A stretch of DNA of 64,000 nt from Edaphobacter modestus (GTDB taxonomy: Bacteria > Acidobacteriota > Terriglobia > Terriglobales > Acidobacteriaceae): assembly GCF_004217555.1 (NCBI RefSeq), contig NZ_SHKW01000001.1, positions 2,914,001-2,978,000 on the forward strand, in the 5' to 3' direction. Below are positions 34,606 through 42,828 of the stretch, piece by piece (position 1 is the stretch's first letter; each line of letters starts with the position of its first letter). The position numbers and the translations under genes are program-made. Below the pieces are notes generated by a model. The model ran no database searches. It worked only from the letters and a program-made list of their open reading frames with translations, and was not told the DNA's origin.

Positions 34606-36155
34606 GCGACCCTCTCAATCGATCTGCGCTCAGCCATGCCGATCAGAAACCTCAAGTCGTCGAATCTATACAGATCAATCAAGATGCCGTTTTCTCGGCT
34701 GAGTCGAAGCCGAGTGGTGAACAGATCAGTGCCCGGAAACAGATAGTAGTCCCGAACGGTTTGATTGTCGGGTTCAAGGCGAACTGCAATCGTGACGTCT
34801 GGCCGGAGAGATGCATCGAATCGAAGATTCCATCGCGTGCTACCGCTGGCAGTGGCCTGGCAGCGAGCCATAACCAGAGACATCGAGAACTCCTCGTTCA
34901 CGATAAAGAGGTCCGTGATGGGATCTTGCCGCACGAACGCCCCGTCCTCACGTAGCTTGCTCAACAGCGTCTCGCAGTGCTCCGCATGAGTACGGCGGAG
35001 CGCTCGGTTGAGTTCGATGAAGGCGAAATCACGGTCGGGCGTGAAGCCCACCAGCGTATATGCCCGCAGCAGTGTGTTGAATCTGGAACGATAGGCGCTG
35101 CTCGAAGGCATCTCCTCGGTCTCGTCGATTAGGACCCCGGAGAGAGTCCCGTAACGTTTGAACAGGTTGCGGAGCCGCTCTAGCATCTCATCGTTGGTGA
35201 AGTGTCTTGAACGAGCCTGGATGATTTGCTGGGCCCGGAGGAACTGCTCGGGTGGAACGACGGGGTCGAACGCGGCTTCTTTTCTGATCCACATGTCGGG
35301 AGTGTTTACGATGCGCTTCTTTTTCAGCTTGAAGGATCTGCGATTGTAGACGTTCATGCCCGCATACTTTGGATTGGTTAGCAGTTGATGCACCGTTCCT
35401 CGCGTCCAGGCTCTCCCGAAGTCTGTCAAGAGTCCGCGATCGTTGAGGGACTGAGCAATCTGCGCTTCAGTCCGCTCCCCACGCGTGAACGTCTCGAATG
35501 CTGCCCGGACAACTTTGACTTCTTCGGCTGGACCAAGTACGAGTATCACCCGATCCGTCTGAATGCTCTTCTGTTGACCGCGAGACAGGAGTTCTTTCGG
35601 CGTGCCATCCATGGCGACCAGTTGTCGCCGTAAGCCGTATCCAGCCGGGCCGCCCTGCCGATATCCCAACTCAATCAATCGGCACTGCCCGGCAAACACT
35701 TTCACCGACAGTTCCCGGCTATATTCCCCCGCCATAGTCCGCTTCACGCTTTTGATCAGGGTAGAGATCGGACTCCCGTCGTTCTGAAACTGCTCTGCGC
35801 AGTAATGAACATTTACGCCCGCTCTTCGGCAGACGTACTCGTGATAGGCACTCTGGTCAACATCCTGGAAGCGTCCCCAGCGGCTCACATCGTAGACAAG
35901 CACGGCGCTAAAGTCGGCATGGCCGGATTCTGCTTCCGCGAGTAACTTCTGCAACTCTTCCCTGCCTGCAAGGGTGAGGCCACTCTTTCCCGAATCGGTG
36001 TACGTTGTCACAATCTCCATGCCATGCTGCCTCGCGTAGCGGGCGATAACTTCGGACTGATTCTCAGTGGAGTATTGCTGATGCTCGGTGGACATCCGGA
36101 CATATTGGGCTGCGCGTAGAAGTTTTCGGGGGGACCTTAGGTCCTGCTCTTCCAT
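34602..36155 (-). CDS. Large serine recombinase
   Basis: 517 residues. The catalytic domain starts at residue 15 (RAAQYVRMSTEHQQYSTENQ, serine near 22). It continues through TYTDSGKSGLTLAGREELQK, VLVYDVSRWGRFQDVDQSAY and VKRTMAGEYSRELSVKV. The recombinase DNA-binding domain follows (AQIAQSLNDRGLLTDFGRAW, then TVHQLLTNPKYAGMNVYNRR). The rest is unlike the zinc-ribbon/coiled-coil of phage integrases: I see no clustered cysteines. It catalyses site-specific integration or excision through a serine-DNA intermediate. It leads a three-gene operon with two ParB-type proteins. Its attachment sites are not identifiable by eye. Confidence 0.88.
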   Translation of the reverse strand: MEEQDLRSPRKLLRAAQYVRMSTEHQQYSTENQSEVIARYARQHGMEIVTTYTDSGKSGLTLAGREELQKLLAEAESGHADFSAVLVYDVSRWGRFQDVDQSAYHEYVCRRAGVNVHYCAEQFQNDGSPISTLIKSVKRTMAGEYSRELSVKVFAGQCRLIELGYRQGGPAGYGLRRQLVAMDGTPKELLSRGQQKSIQTDRVILVLGPAEEVKVVRAAFETFTRGERTEAQIAQSLNDRGLLTDFGRAWTRGTVHQLLTNPKYAGMNVYNRRSFKLKKKRIVNTPDMWIRKEAAFDPVVPPEQFLRAQQIIQARSRHFTNDEMLERLRNLFKRYGTLSGVLIDETEEMPSSSAYRSRFNTLLRAYTLVGFTPDRDFAFIELNRALRRTHAEHCETLLSKLREDGAFVRQDPITDLFIVNEEFSMSLVMARCQATASGSTRWNLRFDASLRPDVTIAVRLEPDNQTVRDYYLFPGTDLFTTRLRLSRENGILIDLYRFDDLRFLIGMAERRSIERVA

Positions 36156-36455
36156 GGAGAGACCGCCTCTCGACGCGCCTTGTTAGGCTGAACCCGACTT
36201 CTCGAAGCCTGATACGCATCGGAGGCGCGATCATACACTAGCCTTATTAACCTAGCTCTTCATCGAATCCAGTCTCTTGCAGGTCATTGGAAAGATAATG
36301 TTTAGGGTTCGAATGATGATTTGAGAGCAAAATGTGAGTGAAGATGTGCGTTTTCGGCAAAGTCGGCTTCACCCCTCCTGGGACTATCCGAGCCGAACAT
36401 ACTCAGGATCGGTTTGTACTCCGGGGATTGCTCCAATCGCGCATGCTTCGCCAAG
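36156..36455. other. Non-coding gap upstream of the recombinase operon
   Basis: I see no gene here. It must hold the promoter of the recombinase-ParB-RepB operon. AT content is higher than in the core genes. It leads into a degraded metallophosphoesterase fragment. Confidence 0.4.
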
Positions 36456-36618
36456 CTAGTCGTTGAAGTCCTTGATCATCACTTCACTCTTGCTAAACAT
36501 GGTGAAGTCGCCCGCATGGATCAGAATGTCGCCATATGGAATCTCCATGCTGCGGTGGAGTTCGTGGGTGTCACTCAGGAGGACAAGTCGGAACTGGGCT
36601 TCAGCATAAGCGTGTGAT
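36456..36618 (-). pseudogene. Metallophosphoesterase N-terminal fragment with premature stop
   Basis: The minus strand reads FRLVLLSDTHELHRSMEIPY, then GDILIHAGDFTMFSKSEVMI and KDFND followed by TAG. SDTH and GDILIHAGDF are the first two metal-binding motifs of calcineurin-like phosphoesterases. The stop lies where a tryptophan (FNDWLG) is usual, and the GNHD motif is missing downstream. It is a dead fragment beside an IS66 scrap. Confidence 0.7.
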
Positions 36619-36663
36619 CTTCCCCACTGGATTTGTTGTTAGTTGCGGGGTGATGATGCGGGG

Positions 36664-36793
36664 ATGGAACGTGGGGAAGTTGTAGGGGCGAAGCGGACGC
36701 GGGTGCATCGGAGTGTGGCGGAGAAGCGCCGGATCGTGGAGTTGGTGCTTCAGCCAGGGGTGAGCGTGGCGCGTGTAGCGCAGACAGAAGGAA
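36664..36793 (+). pseudogene. IS66-type TnpA fragment
   Basis: From the ATG at 36664 the frame reads MERGEVVGAKRTRVHRSVAE, then KRRIVELVLQPGVSVARVAQ and TEG. This is the N-terminal helix-turn-helix of IS66-family accessory protein TnpA. The expected NANQVFKWRR continuation is replaced by unrelated sequence. No other IS66 genes remain. Confidence 0.65.
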
Positions 36794-36886
36794 GCATTGC
36801 GCTTCGATGGCCACCGCAACCGGAGCCAGCGTTAGCCCAGAATCGTTCTGGTGAACTAGACGATCTGGCGGTCCGGCGGCTTGCAG

Positions 36887-37687
36887 CTATGGGCATTTGG
36901 CGTCGATCCATTGTGCGACGGCATCCATAAGCGCGGCGGCTTCGCTACTGCCGACAGTGATGAAGCCGTGCGGTTCAACGCCATAATATTTGGTCATCGC
37001 TTTCGCTCCAGTGGTAAAGCTGGAGCGCCTTGCGATTGCATTAAAGGTGTTACGGTTCTCCCCCCAGTAGGTCACTTGGGCTGCATAAAATGTGTCTCCA
37101 CCGAAGGTCCCAGGATAGATCGCTCGGCTCGGCGCCGGGAAGTTCACGTATTTTTGCTGACTTTCCAATACCGTGACGTCATAGAGACGCGCGACGAAGG
37201 CACGCATCTCGTCCACGTTTCCTGCTTGGCGAACATCTTTGCACTCTATCGCGACCCGGGGCCTCCCTGTCGGTCGCCCACCAGTTTTCCTCAGCTCAAT
37301 GCCAACTGCTCGTGGAACCACGGATATATCAATCTCGTGAGCCGCTCCGCTCCGTCCTTGGAACTGAATGCCGTTCCAAATTTCCCACTCTGATCCGCTG
37401 GAAATCCGACGGAAGCCGATGACACTTGCATTTCCGGGACCCAAGGCCGCTCGTGGCACACCAGTCGGAGGTCCATCGCGCTGAATGAATCGAAGGTCAG
37501 AATCGCTTGAGCCAACGCGAGTGCCGTCCGACCGCTGCAACCAAACGTCGAATCCCTGATTCTGCAGTCTAGTCGCCACACCGGTCATGATGAACAGTTC
37601 GAAAACCCGACCTGCACCACTGGCAGTGCGCAGTTGGGGCACGGCGCCGAGAATCGCGTTAACTGCTGCTTGCACATCACTGATCAT
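36887..37687 (-). CDS. Putative PD-(D/E)XK nuclease-fold protein
   Basis: 266 residues from an ATG at 37687 whose ATGA overlaps the stop of the preceding ORF. I do not recognise a named family. A nuclease-like arrangement is visible: AHEIDISVVP around residue 120 and RVAIECKDVRQAG around 145, giving D-x(n)-E-x-K spacing typical of PD-(D/E)XK enzymes. FELFIMTGVATRLQNQGFDV near the N-terminus is the helix-strand seen in many Holliday-junction-resolvase-like restriction proteins. No signal peptide or membrane span is present. It forms a two-gene unit with the ORF at 37684-38207 and may be a defence nuclease. The motif is read by eye, so the nuclease call is tentative. Confidence 0.58.
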   Translation of the reverse strand: MISDVQAAVNAILGAVPQLRTASGAGRVFELFIMTGVATRLQNQGFDVWLQRSDGTRVGSSDSDLRFIQRDGPPTGVPRAALGPGNASVIGFRRISSGSEWEIWNGIQFQGRSGAAHEIDISVVPRAVGIELRKTGGRPTGRPRVAIECKDVRQAGNVDEMRAFVARLYDVTVLESQQKYVNFPAPSRAIYPGTFGGDTFYAAQVTYWGENRNTFNAIARRSSFTTGAKAMTKYYGVEPHGFITVGSSEAAALMDAVAQWIDAKCP

Positions 37688-38207
37688 TCGTTGGCACCCC
37701 GACTTCGTGTTGATTCTACCCATGATTGGAGCGCATTCTGAAGCTTCGGAAGCGCGGCAATGGATAGGGCAACCTCGCTTCTGCGAATACTCGGTTCTTC
37801 GTATTCACCTTGAAGAACTAGGGCGACCTCTTCCATCCTTACCGTAGATGACTCAGGTCCGCCTAGAGGCACTCCGTTGGACAGAATCTCGTTAAGTTGA
37901 TCGAGAGTCGTTTCTAGTGTGAACACAACTTCCGATATGCGATTGGCGACATAGTCGGCCGTCCAATTGATCTGCTGGTCTTCGACAATTGGCTCCGCCG
38001 GAAGCGACCTTGCTCGCCCTTCCGGTTCCACGCTGGCTGCTGCTCTGTGGAACGAACTGCGTGCTGCATATGTTGCAGATCGTCACGTGTCTCTTCTGCA
38101 ACCCGTCCCTGATTCAGAACTTCCAGCAGTTCAAACGCGAGCCAATCCGCGTTTGCAAATGTCAAGGCTTCGATCAGCGGCAGGAGTCTTCTATCAATTG
38201 TTGCCAT
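37684..38207 (-). pseudogene. Hypothetical protein, apparently frameshifted
   Basis: Two overlapping minus-strand frames look like one gene. Frame 1 starts at the ATG at 38207 (MATIDRRLLPLIEALTFANA, then DWLAFELLEVLNQGRVAEET) and looks coding to about 38030. Frame 2 continues from there (INWTADYVANRISEVVFTLE, then TTLDQLNEILSNGVPLGGPE) to the stop at 37684. Together they give about 174 residues. The family is unknown; the C-terminal half is helical and soluble. The change of frame near 38030 could be a sequencing error, a real mutation or two overlapping genes; I see no slippery sequence. The downstream nuclease-like gene starts in its stop codon. Confidence 0.5.
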
Positions 38208-38356
38208 TAGCTCGTTAGTTTCCGTCCGGAAACATCTTAGCTGAGTCCGCCCATAAGTCCGGGCTGAAAAACACCCGCTTCCTACCGTCTCATCGAGGTT
38301 TCAGACAAACGGATCGATATTCTTATCCGGAAAAGTGTTGAACTGTACCGAAGCTT

Positions 38357-38603
38357 AGGCTAGTGAATCGCGAAAAGTAGCCTGTTCATACGAACCGTGT
38401 AGTGACCTGCGGGAATCCCCTTAACCATTCCCTCTTCACAGAGACCTAGAAAGGCTCCACCGCGGGCAGCTCTTCTTTCGCGCCGTCGGGCTAGTGGGAT
38501 AAAGTTTCTCCATTGCGCTCTCCCATCGAGCGACAGGGCTGATGTTTGCAGAAGACCCTTGCCGAGTCGCCATGAGTGCTGCTTCTCCGTACCCATTCGC
38601 CAT
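38357..38603 (-). pseudogene. DUF6979-like protein with frameshift
   Basis: Starting at 38603 the frame reads MANGYGEAALMATRQGSSAN, then ESAMEKLYPTSPTARKKSCP. The homologous continuation GAFLGLCEEGMVKGIPAGHY is found in the next frame, after one apparent extra base near 38462. The two pieces together resemble a small conserved family I recall as DUF6979. The tail after GHYT also looks scrambled. Function unknown; the copy is broken. Confidence 0.5.
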
Positions 38604-38695
38604 CGTGGACCCTCGCATTGCGCTTACCTCGTTCTTATTAGAGCACTCAGACTGGCTACGGTGGATGCCTCGGGGCCACTTTAGCTTGTAATCTC

Positions 38696-39403
38696 CTAGG
38701 CCATTGCCGCCCGAATGATCTCAGCTTCGGTCACAGGAACGCGCATGTTCTTCATGCGGCGACTTTGGTTCGCAGCTCCGAAAGACGGATGCAAGAGAGC
38801 GACTACGTTGGTTCGTACTCCTGCCGCAGGAACCTCGACGTCGTGTGCAGAGTGGCCGACAGTGCTCTGGTCAATGTCAATCCATCCCTTGGCCCCGCGC
38901 CAAGGCGTAAGCGCAGGTATTAGGCCGTGGGCACGGCCTGCGACTTCGGGGCCGAGTAGTAGTATCGCCGTCGGCTTGATCTCCTGGATCTGCTTCAACA
39001 AGAGCGAAAGGCATGCCTGCTCGTAGTCATGGTCAGGTTTTCGAAGGAAGCGTCCGGTCTGCTTGCTGCCGGGGAGAAGGCCAACAAACCAGTTGGTGCG
39101 AAAGCATTGAGCGGGATTGGAACCGGCTTGAAGGAGTAGAGCGTCCAAGTTACGCCATGTTGCTTTGTCGTCTTCACGGCCCGCTGACTGAATCTCGTTG
39201 CGGTACTTCTGGCAACCGAAGTTGTGCCCGATAGCAATGATCGTGGGGTGGTCATTCCGAACCACATGACTCAGGCCGAAACCCTCGGGAAAGAATGCCG
39301 GGCCGGGGAGTCCTCCCACAGCCGGTAGGCGGTCGGTACCCGATGGCGGCGCAATCGCCAAGGACTCTTCCTGCCATCGCGCGATCGATGCGAGCAAACT
39401 CAT
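38696..39403 (-). CDS. Uracil-DNA glycosylase-fold protein
   Basis: 235 residues. The pattern fits the uracil-DNA glycosylase superfamily: a first motif region TIIAIGHNFGCQKYRNE near residue 55, a central strand AILLLGPEVAGRAHGL near 143, and a late histidine motif VVALLHPSFGAANQSRRM near 202. Classic UDG motif A (GQDPY) is replaced by GHNFG, so activity on uracil is uncertain. Phage and accessory-region members of this fold may act on other modified bases or DNA ends. It begins nine bases after a small ORF in the same direction and lies in the phage-like part of the accessory region. Fold call is moderate, function open. Confidence 0.55.
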   Translation of the reverse strand: MSLLASIARWQEESLAIAPPSGTDRLPAVGGLPGPAFFPEGFGLSHVVRNDHPTIIAIGHNFGCQKYRNEIQSAGREDDKATWRNLDALLLQAGSNPAQCFRTNWFVGLLPGSKQTGRFLRKPDHDYEQACLSLLLKQIQEIKPTAILLLGPEVAGRAHGLIPALTPWRGAKGWIDIDQSTVGHSAHDVEVPAAGVRTNVVALLHPSFGAANQSRRMKNMRVPVTEAEIIRAAMA

Positions 39404-39412
39404 GAAGCCACT

Positions 39413-39548
39413 CTACGCGATGAGGGCCTCCATCTTCTCGACTATGCCGTGAATTTGGGTGTACTTCATCAAGACAAGCGGAATAGCCCAGCACGTGTTC
39501 AAGGAGCATGTGCCGGGCCATATCAGCTTCATCAACGGTTGGTGGCAC
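39413..39548 (-). pseudogene. Small ORF remnant, probably frameshifted
   Basis: From a GTG at 39548 the minus strand reads PPTVDEADMARHMLLEHVLG, and a coding-looking end (LMKYTQIHGIVEKMEALIA, stop at 39413) lies in another frame. Joined, they give about 43 residues ending nine bases before the UDG-fold gene. It overlaps the 3' end of the intein-like gene and might be the remains of that gene's downstream host part. No family recognised. Confidence 0.3.
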
Positions 39549-40902
39549 CGCGACTGACGACGCCGTTCAATACATATGAATTGGTCAACGGCATCGTGAA
39601 GTCGAAAGTGGGTTCTGCAGGCATGGCGCTGACTGAAATCACTTCGTCGTAGTAGTAGTCAGCCACATAGATTTCCCGAAGCCGCTCGAGCGCAAGGCTC
39701 TCTGCCCAACTTTCAGCAAGAATTTCTGCCAGACGCTGATACGTGAGCTTGGCGAAGGGCGTGCGATCACCGGTGTTCCGATCCATGTAGTCCCGGACCT
39801 TGCGGTAAAGTGCACGATCGACCTCGGACGAGTTGCACACCGCAGTGACAAGACCGCCAACGTTGGGAATGGAGTCAAGATTCGGGTTCCGCTTCCTGCC
39901 CCGGAGCCCATCACAGGCCTTCTTCCGGATCTCGCTGCGGAACCCTACGTTGGACAGGAATGATTCTGCCTCAGCACCGTAGAGCGTCAGGCGCCAGTAT
40001 TCCTTTTCCGGGTACTTCGGAACACACTTTTCCTTCAAGATGCTGACAATTCCAAAGTGGACCAGCAATGCAACCTTAACTTCGGAGAGGAGCTTCTTCG
40101 ACGCCGACGATACCTCGATGACAGAGCCATCGATCGAACACTCGCAGTCGAAGTAGCCCTGAAGGACCGCACGGATGCCGTCACGGTTGAGACGACGCAG
40201 AACCGGCCCCAGAACCTTACCTGCGGCATTGCACCGCTTCCATCCGAGCAGTTCATAGAGCCGCTCGACGTTGACCTTCGAGTTGAAATAGTACCCCAAG
40301 GAGTTCGTCTTCCCAGGCCTTGCGTAGATCCTGGGTTCCTTCCCGATGAGTGCAGTTCCATAGTTGACGATGGCGCTCTGGACGACGGGGTCATCGTTGC
40401 AGAGCAGAATGCGGTTCCATCCAAGGTGGCCGTCGGCCAGCGTTACCCCGACGAAATAAAGGTCGTCGTAGGACAGATCGGCGACCACCCCGATGCCCGA
40501 TCCATAACTACGGTTGACCGTCAAATGGTGACCGGGGCTGATGTCTGACAGCTTCTTCCAGACCCACCATCCGGCTTCGTCGATGGTAAGAAGCTTCTGG
40601 CTTGCGGTGGCCTTGATGACAAGCCCTGACCGGGTGACGACGCTGAACACGGAACGGGAGCCGTTGTTGGTTAAAGTTTCGGTATGTTCGGCTGCGCCAT
40701 GACGATTGAACAACGGGTACCGAGTCGGCGTGTTCTTGTTTGTACAGGTGGCGCCGACGCCGGTCTCAGTAAAGATTTCTCCAACGTACTTCAGACCATT
40801 GGGGGAGATCATCAGCTGATCAGCAGTAATACAGTGGCTTAAGGTGGGTCCAGGATCAGGCTGGACGACGACGTTCTTCGGTGCGAAGTCTTCAAGAGGC
40901 AC
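39532..40902 (-). CDS. Orphan intein-like protein with LAGLIDADG endonuclease domain
   Basis: 456 residues. After a 23-residue start (ending PDPGPTLSH) the sequence becomes an intein. Block A is CITADQLMISPNG (Cys1). Block B is VVTRSGLVIKATASQKLLTI, where the usual TxxH histidine is Q. LAGLIDADG motifs are YFVGVTLADGHLG and VLQGYFDCECSID. Block F is EPTFDFTMPLTNSYVLNGVV. The ending SRGATNR lacks the expected His-Asn and Cys/Ser/Thr. It is therefore a splicing-defective intein or a free-standing homing endonuclease. The short N-terminal part (VVVQPDPGPTLSH) recalls the beginning of phage terminase large subunits, but no host protein follows. It lies downstream of a RuvC-like gene in a phage-like setting. 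Confidence 0.72.
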   Translation of the reverse strand: MPLEDFAPKNVVVQPDPGPTLSHCITADQLMISPNGLKYVGEIFTETGVGATCTNKNTPTRYPLFNRHGAAEHTETLTNNGSRSVFSVVTRSGLVIKATASQKLLTIDEAGWWVWKKLSDISPGHHLTVNRSYGSGIGVVADLSYDDLYFVGVTLADGHLGWNRILLCNDDPVVQSAIVNYGTALIGKEPRIYARPGKTNSLGYYFNSKVNVERLYELLGWKRCNAAGKVLGPVLRRLNRDGIRAVLQGYFDCECSIDGSVIEVSSASKKLLSEVKVALLVHFGIVSILKEKCVPKYPEKEYWRLTLYGAEAESFLSNVGFRSEIRKKACDGLRGRKRNPNLDSIPNVGGLVTAVCNSSEVDRALYRKVRDYMDRNTGDRTPFAKLTYQRLAEILAESWAESLALERLREIYVADYYYDEVISVSAMPAEPTFDFTMPLTNSYVLNGVVSRGATNR

Positions 40903-40949
40903 TTTCGTTGTTCTCCGAGTGGTTTATTCGCGGGGTCGTTAAACCTCCA

Positions 40950-40966
40950 CTCGGGCTAATACCGTT
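40950..40966. repeat. Copy 1 of a 16-bp motif shared with the integrase promoter
   Basis: CTCGGGCTAATACCGT at 40950-40965 recurs exactly at 45210-45225. Both copies lie just upstream of minus-strand genes (about 48 bases before the intein-like gene here, nine bases before the integrase there), suggesting a shared operator or promoter element. Confidence 0.5.
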
Positions 40967-40999
40967 CCCGGGATCAGGATCCTGAATATGTCGGCTCCT

Positions 41000-41365
41000 T
41001 TATTTCGCCAAGAGCACGTCATAGTTGCGGCGTTCATAGCGAACCCAGTACTCGCGGCGGTGGAGGATGCCCTTGATGCGGGTGCGTGCGTTGCGACCTT
41101 TGCCCACGACCTCTTCCGTCGCGTTGCACATCGCAATGAGGAAGCGCTGAGGTACGCCTTCGGGGTGACCAAGCAGGATGGCTGCGCTGTAGCGGGCCAT
41201 CATGGCCATCAGCACGGCATCGCAGGCGTCGGTGTCGAGGTTGGGATACTTCCCCTGGTCGAGATAGCTGTAGGCCTTCTCGACGTTCTCCACCTTGTTA
41301 CTCGCGCCCTTCTTCGTCAGGCCCATGAGAGAGCGCAACGTCGAAGCATTGGTCAACATCCCCAC
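41000..41365 (-). CDS. RuvC-like Holliday junction resolvase fragment (phage type)
   Basis: 121 residues from a GTG. The central part, ASNKVENVEKAYSYLDQGKY followed by DTDACDAVLMAMMARYSAAI, resembles the C-terminal active-site region of RuvC-like nucleases, where two aspartates (D-x-x-D) bind metal. The catalytic N-terminal strands are missing, so the gene is probably truncated, or belongs to another family with a similar DACDA motif. The C-terminus is basic (GKGRNARTRIKGILHRREYW). It lies upstream of the intein-like gene in the same direction. Confidence is limited because only one motif region supports the call. Confidence 0.4.
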   Translation of the reverse strand: MGMLTNASTLRSLMGLTKKGASNKVENVEKAYSYLDQGKYPNLDTDACDAVLMAMMARYSAAILLGHPEGVPQRFLIAMCNATEEVVGKGRNARTRIKGILHRREYWVRYERRNYDVLLAK

Positions 41366-41541
41366 AGGAAGGCTTCTAAGGCCCTAGCCGTACCTCGAGT
41401 CTTCGTTCTTGCCACTCGTTCGCGGACATGGAAGATCACTCAGTCAACCCCTGAAAATAGTTTGTACCAATTTCAACTTCGGTGGTCCCGACTCTGTAGG
41501 TTGTACCCGAAGGGCGAAGTAAGCCCTCAGGGAGACAGGGC

Positions 41542-41742
41542 ATGAAAGTATCCACCGTCCGCGACGGTCAGGGACGCATTCTCGGCAACACCACCCAGTA
41601 CTTGGACGGCGACACCGTAGCCCGCGATCGGAGCGGCAGTATCCTGGGTCGCTCGAGCCGGACCTTCGGCAACACTCGTGGCCCGAACGACCGGCTCGTC
41701 AGCAACAACAAAGCAGACGCCCGCCTCTTGTTCCGCAAGTAA
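41542..41742 (+). CDS. Small hypothetical protein
   Basis: 66 residues with a good ribosome site (GGGAGACAGGG before the ATG). It is rich in Arg, Asp, Gly and Ser (VARDRSGSILGRSSRTFGNT), with repeats of a GQGRILGNT / DRSGSILGRS type that could form a small beta-hairpin repeat. No membrane segment. It is the first gene of a plus-strand set of four small genes in the phage-like segment. The 176-base gap before it should hold the promoter. Confidence 0.55.
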   Translation: MKVSTVRDGQGRILGNTTQYLDGDTVARDRSGSILGRSSRTFGNTRGPNDRLVSNNKADARLLFRK

Positions 41743-41774
41743 CACTTAAAACACTCCACCGAAAGGACAGGTAC

Positions 41775-42395
41775 ATGGATCGGCATCATTCCCGCGCCAG
41801 AATGATTTATTCGCTTCGCAGGCTATTAAGAAACGATCACCCGTTCGGCCAGCCAAACTGTGATCGCTGTGTAGAGTTCCTGACCGCCACGCAGAGGATC
41901 AAAGACTTAAGCTGCGGAGCGCATCAATGGACATCCCTGCCGGTTACCGGTATCTACGTCTCGAACGAGAGGCGATCACGACGTTTTCTAATAGTGGGCT
42001 ATTCGAACCCCGACGGCCCAACCGAACGTCCCAACAATCTCTGCTACTGTGTCCCGCTGTTATTGGATCGTAGCGTTCCGGGAGGTGGGTTCAAGCTGCT
42101 TGCCTGCTTTGCCCCGGAATCGATGGTTCCGCTGTCGAAGGGGCTTTACTTAGAGAACAAAGCAGTTAAAGAGGACGCGCTGGAGGACTGGTTTCGCTTC
42201 TGTGGGCCGCTGGAACGATGCTTTTGGCCGCACGAAACAGGAGAGTCCCCGGAGTGTCAGGGAGATAGGAGTGAACTTGACCCTGAGTGGGAGAGGTTTG
42301 CACGTGCGGGGATCTTCTACAAAGACTCGATCGATGCACTCGTGAAACTGTGGTCGGAATCGAAGAAGGAGATTCAAGATGAACTCAACAACTAG
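41775..42395 (+). CDS. Hypothetical protein
   Basis: 206 residues, with AAAGGACAGG before the ATG. I do not recognise a family. There is a CDRC pair near residue 30 and another Cys-His region (LSCGAHQW), so it could bind a metal. The centre (RFLIVGYSNPDGPTERPNNL) looks like a folded alpha/beta domain; no signal or membrane segment. The 3' end overlaps the next gene by 17 bases, so both are expressed together. Confidence 0.55.
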   Translation: MDRHHSRARMIYSLRRLLRNDHPFGQPNCDRCVEFLTATQRIKDLSCGAHQWTSLPVTGIYVSNERRSRRFLIVGYSNPDGPTERPNNLCYCVPLLLDRSVPGGGFKLLACFAPESMVPLSKGLYLENKAVKEDALEDWFRFCGPLERCFWPHETGESPECQGDRSELDPEWERFARAGIFYKDSIDALVKLWSESKKEIQDELNN

Positions 42396-42732
42396 CAATC
42401 CGACCTCGGGCCCCATCCCATTCCCCAAGAGCAGACGGGGCGAGGTCGCAGTGGCGACTGAAGCCGACAAGGCCGCCGACTGCGAGCACGCCGCCAAGAT
42501 CCATGAGCTATGTAGGGATACCTCGATGGCGCTCCAGGAACTCCGCCACGGAATCTTAAATGTCCTGTACGACACCATGGAGAAGCTAAATCTGAATACC
42601 ATGACACTCGTGCAGGTTCTGGATGAGCGTCCCAGCGCCGTGCAAGAGCTTGTTGATAGAGACGCCGACGGAATTAGGATCGAGATGATCGTTGAATATT
42701 TAGAGAGACTACAAACCTATTATCAGCAGTAG
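42379..42732 (+). CDS. Hypothetical helical protein
   Basis: 117 residues, starting inside the end of the previous gene. After a low-complexity N-terminus (MNSTTSNPTSGPIPFPKSRR) it is helical: LCRDTSMALQELRHGILNVL and IRIEMIVEYLERLQTYYQQ. TLVQVLDERPSAVQELV vaguely recalls a helix-turn-helix, but I cannot support a DNA-binding call. Possibly a phage-type accessory protein. Confidence 0.5.
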   Translation: MNSTTSNPTSGPIPFPKSRRGEVAVATEADKAADCEHAAKIHELCRDTSMALQELRHGILNVLYDTMEKLNLNTMTLVQVLDERPSAVQELVDRDADGIRIEMIVEYLERLQTYYQQ

Positions 42733-42828
42733 ACGTCATGCGAGGCCGGACCTCGCTTGTTCCGATTTTTTCTTAAGCAACTCTGCCGAATCCAGTCAGA
42801 CTGACCTGATCGCCTAAAAGGAAACCCA

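Noticed and set aside
36575..36819. Minus-strand frames over the IS66 scrap
   Set aside because: His/Pro/Ser-rich antisense of the TnpA fragment.
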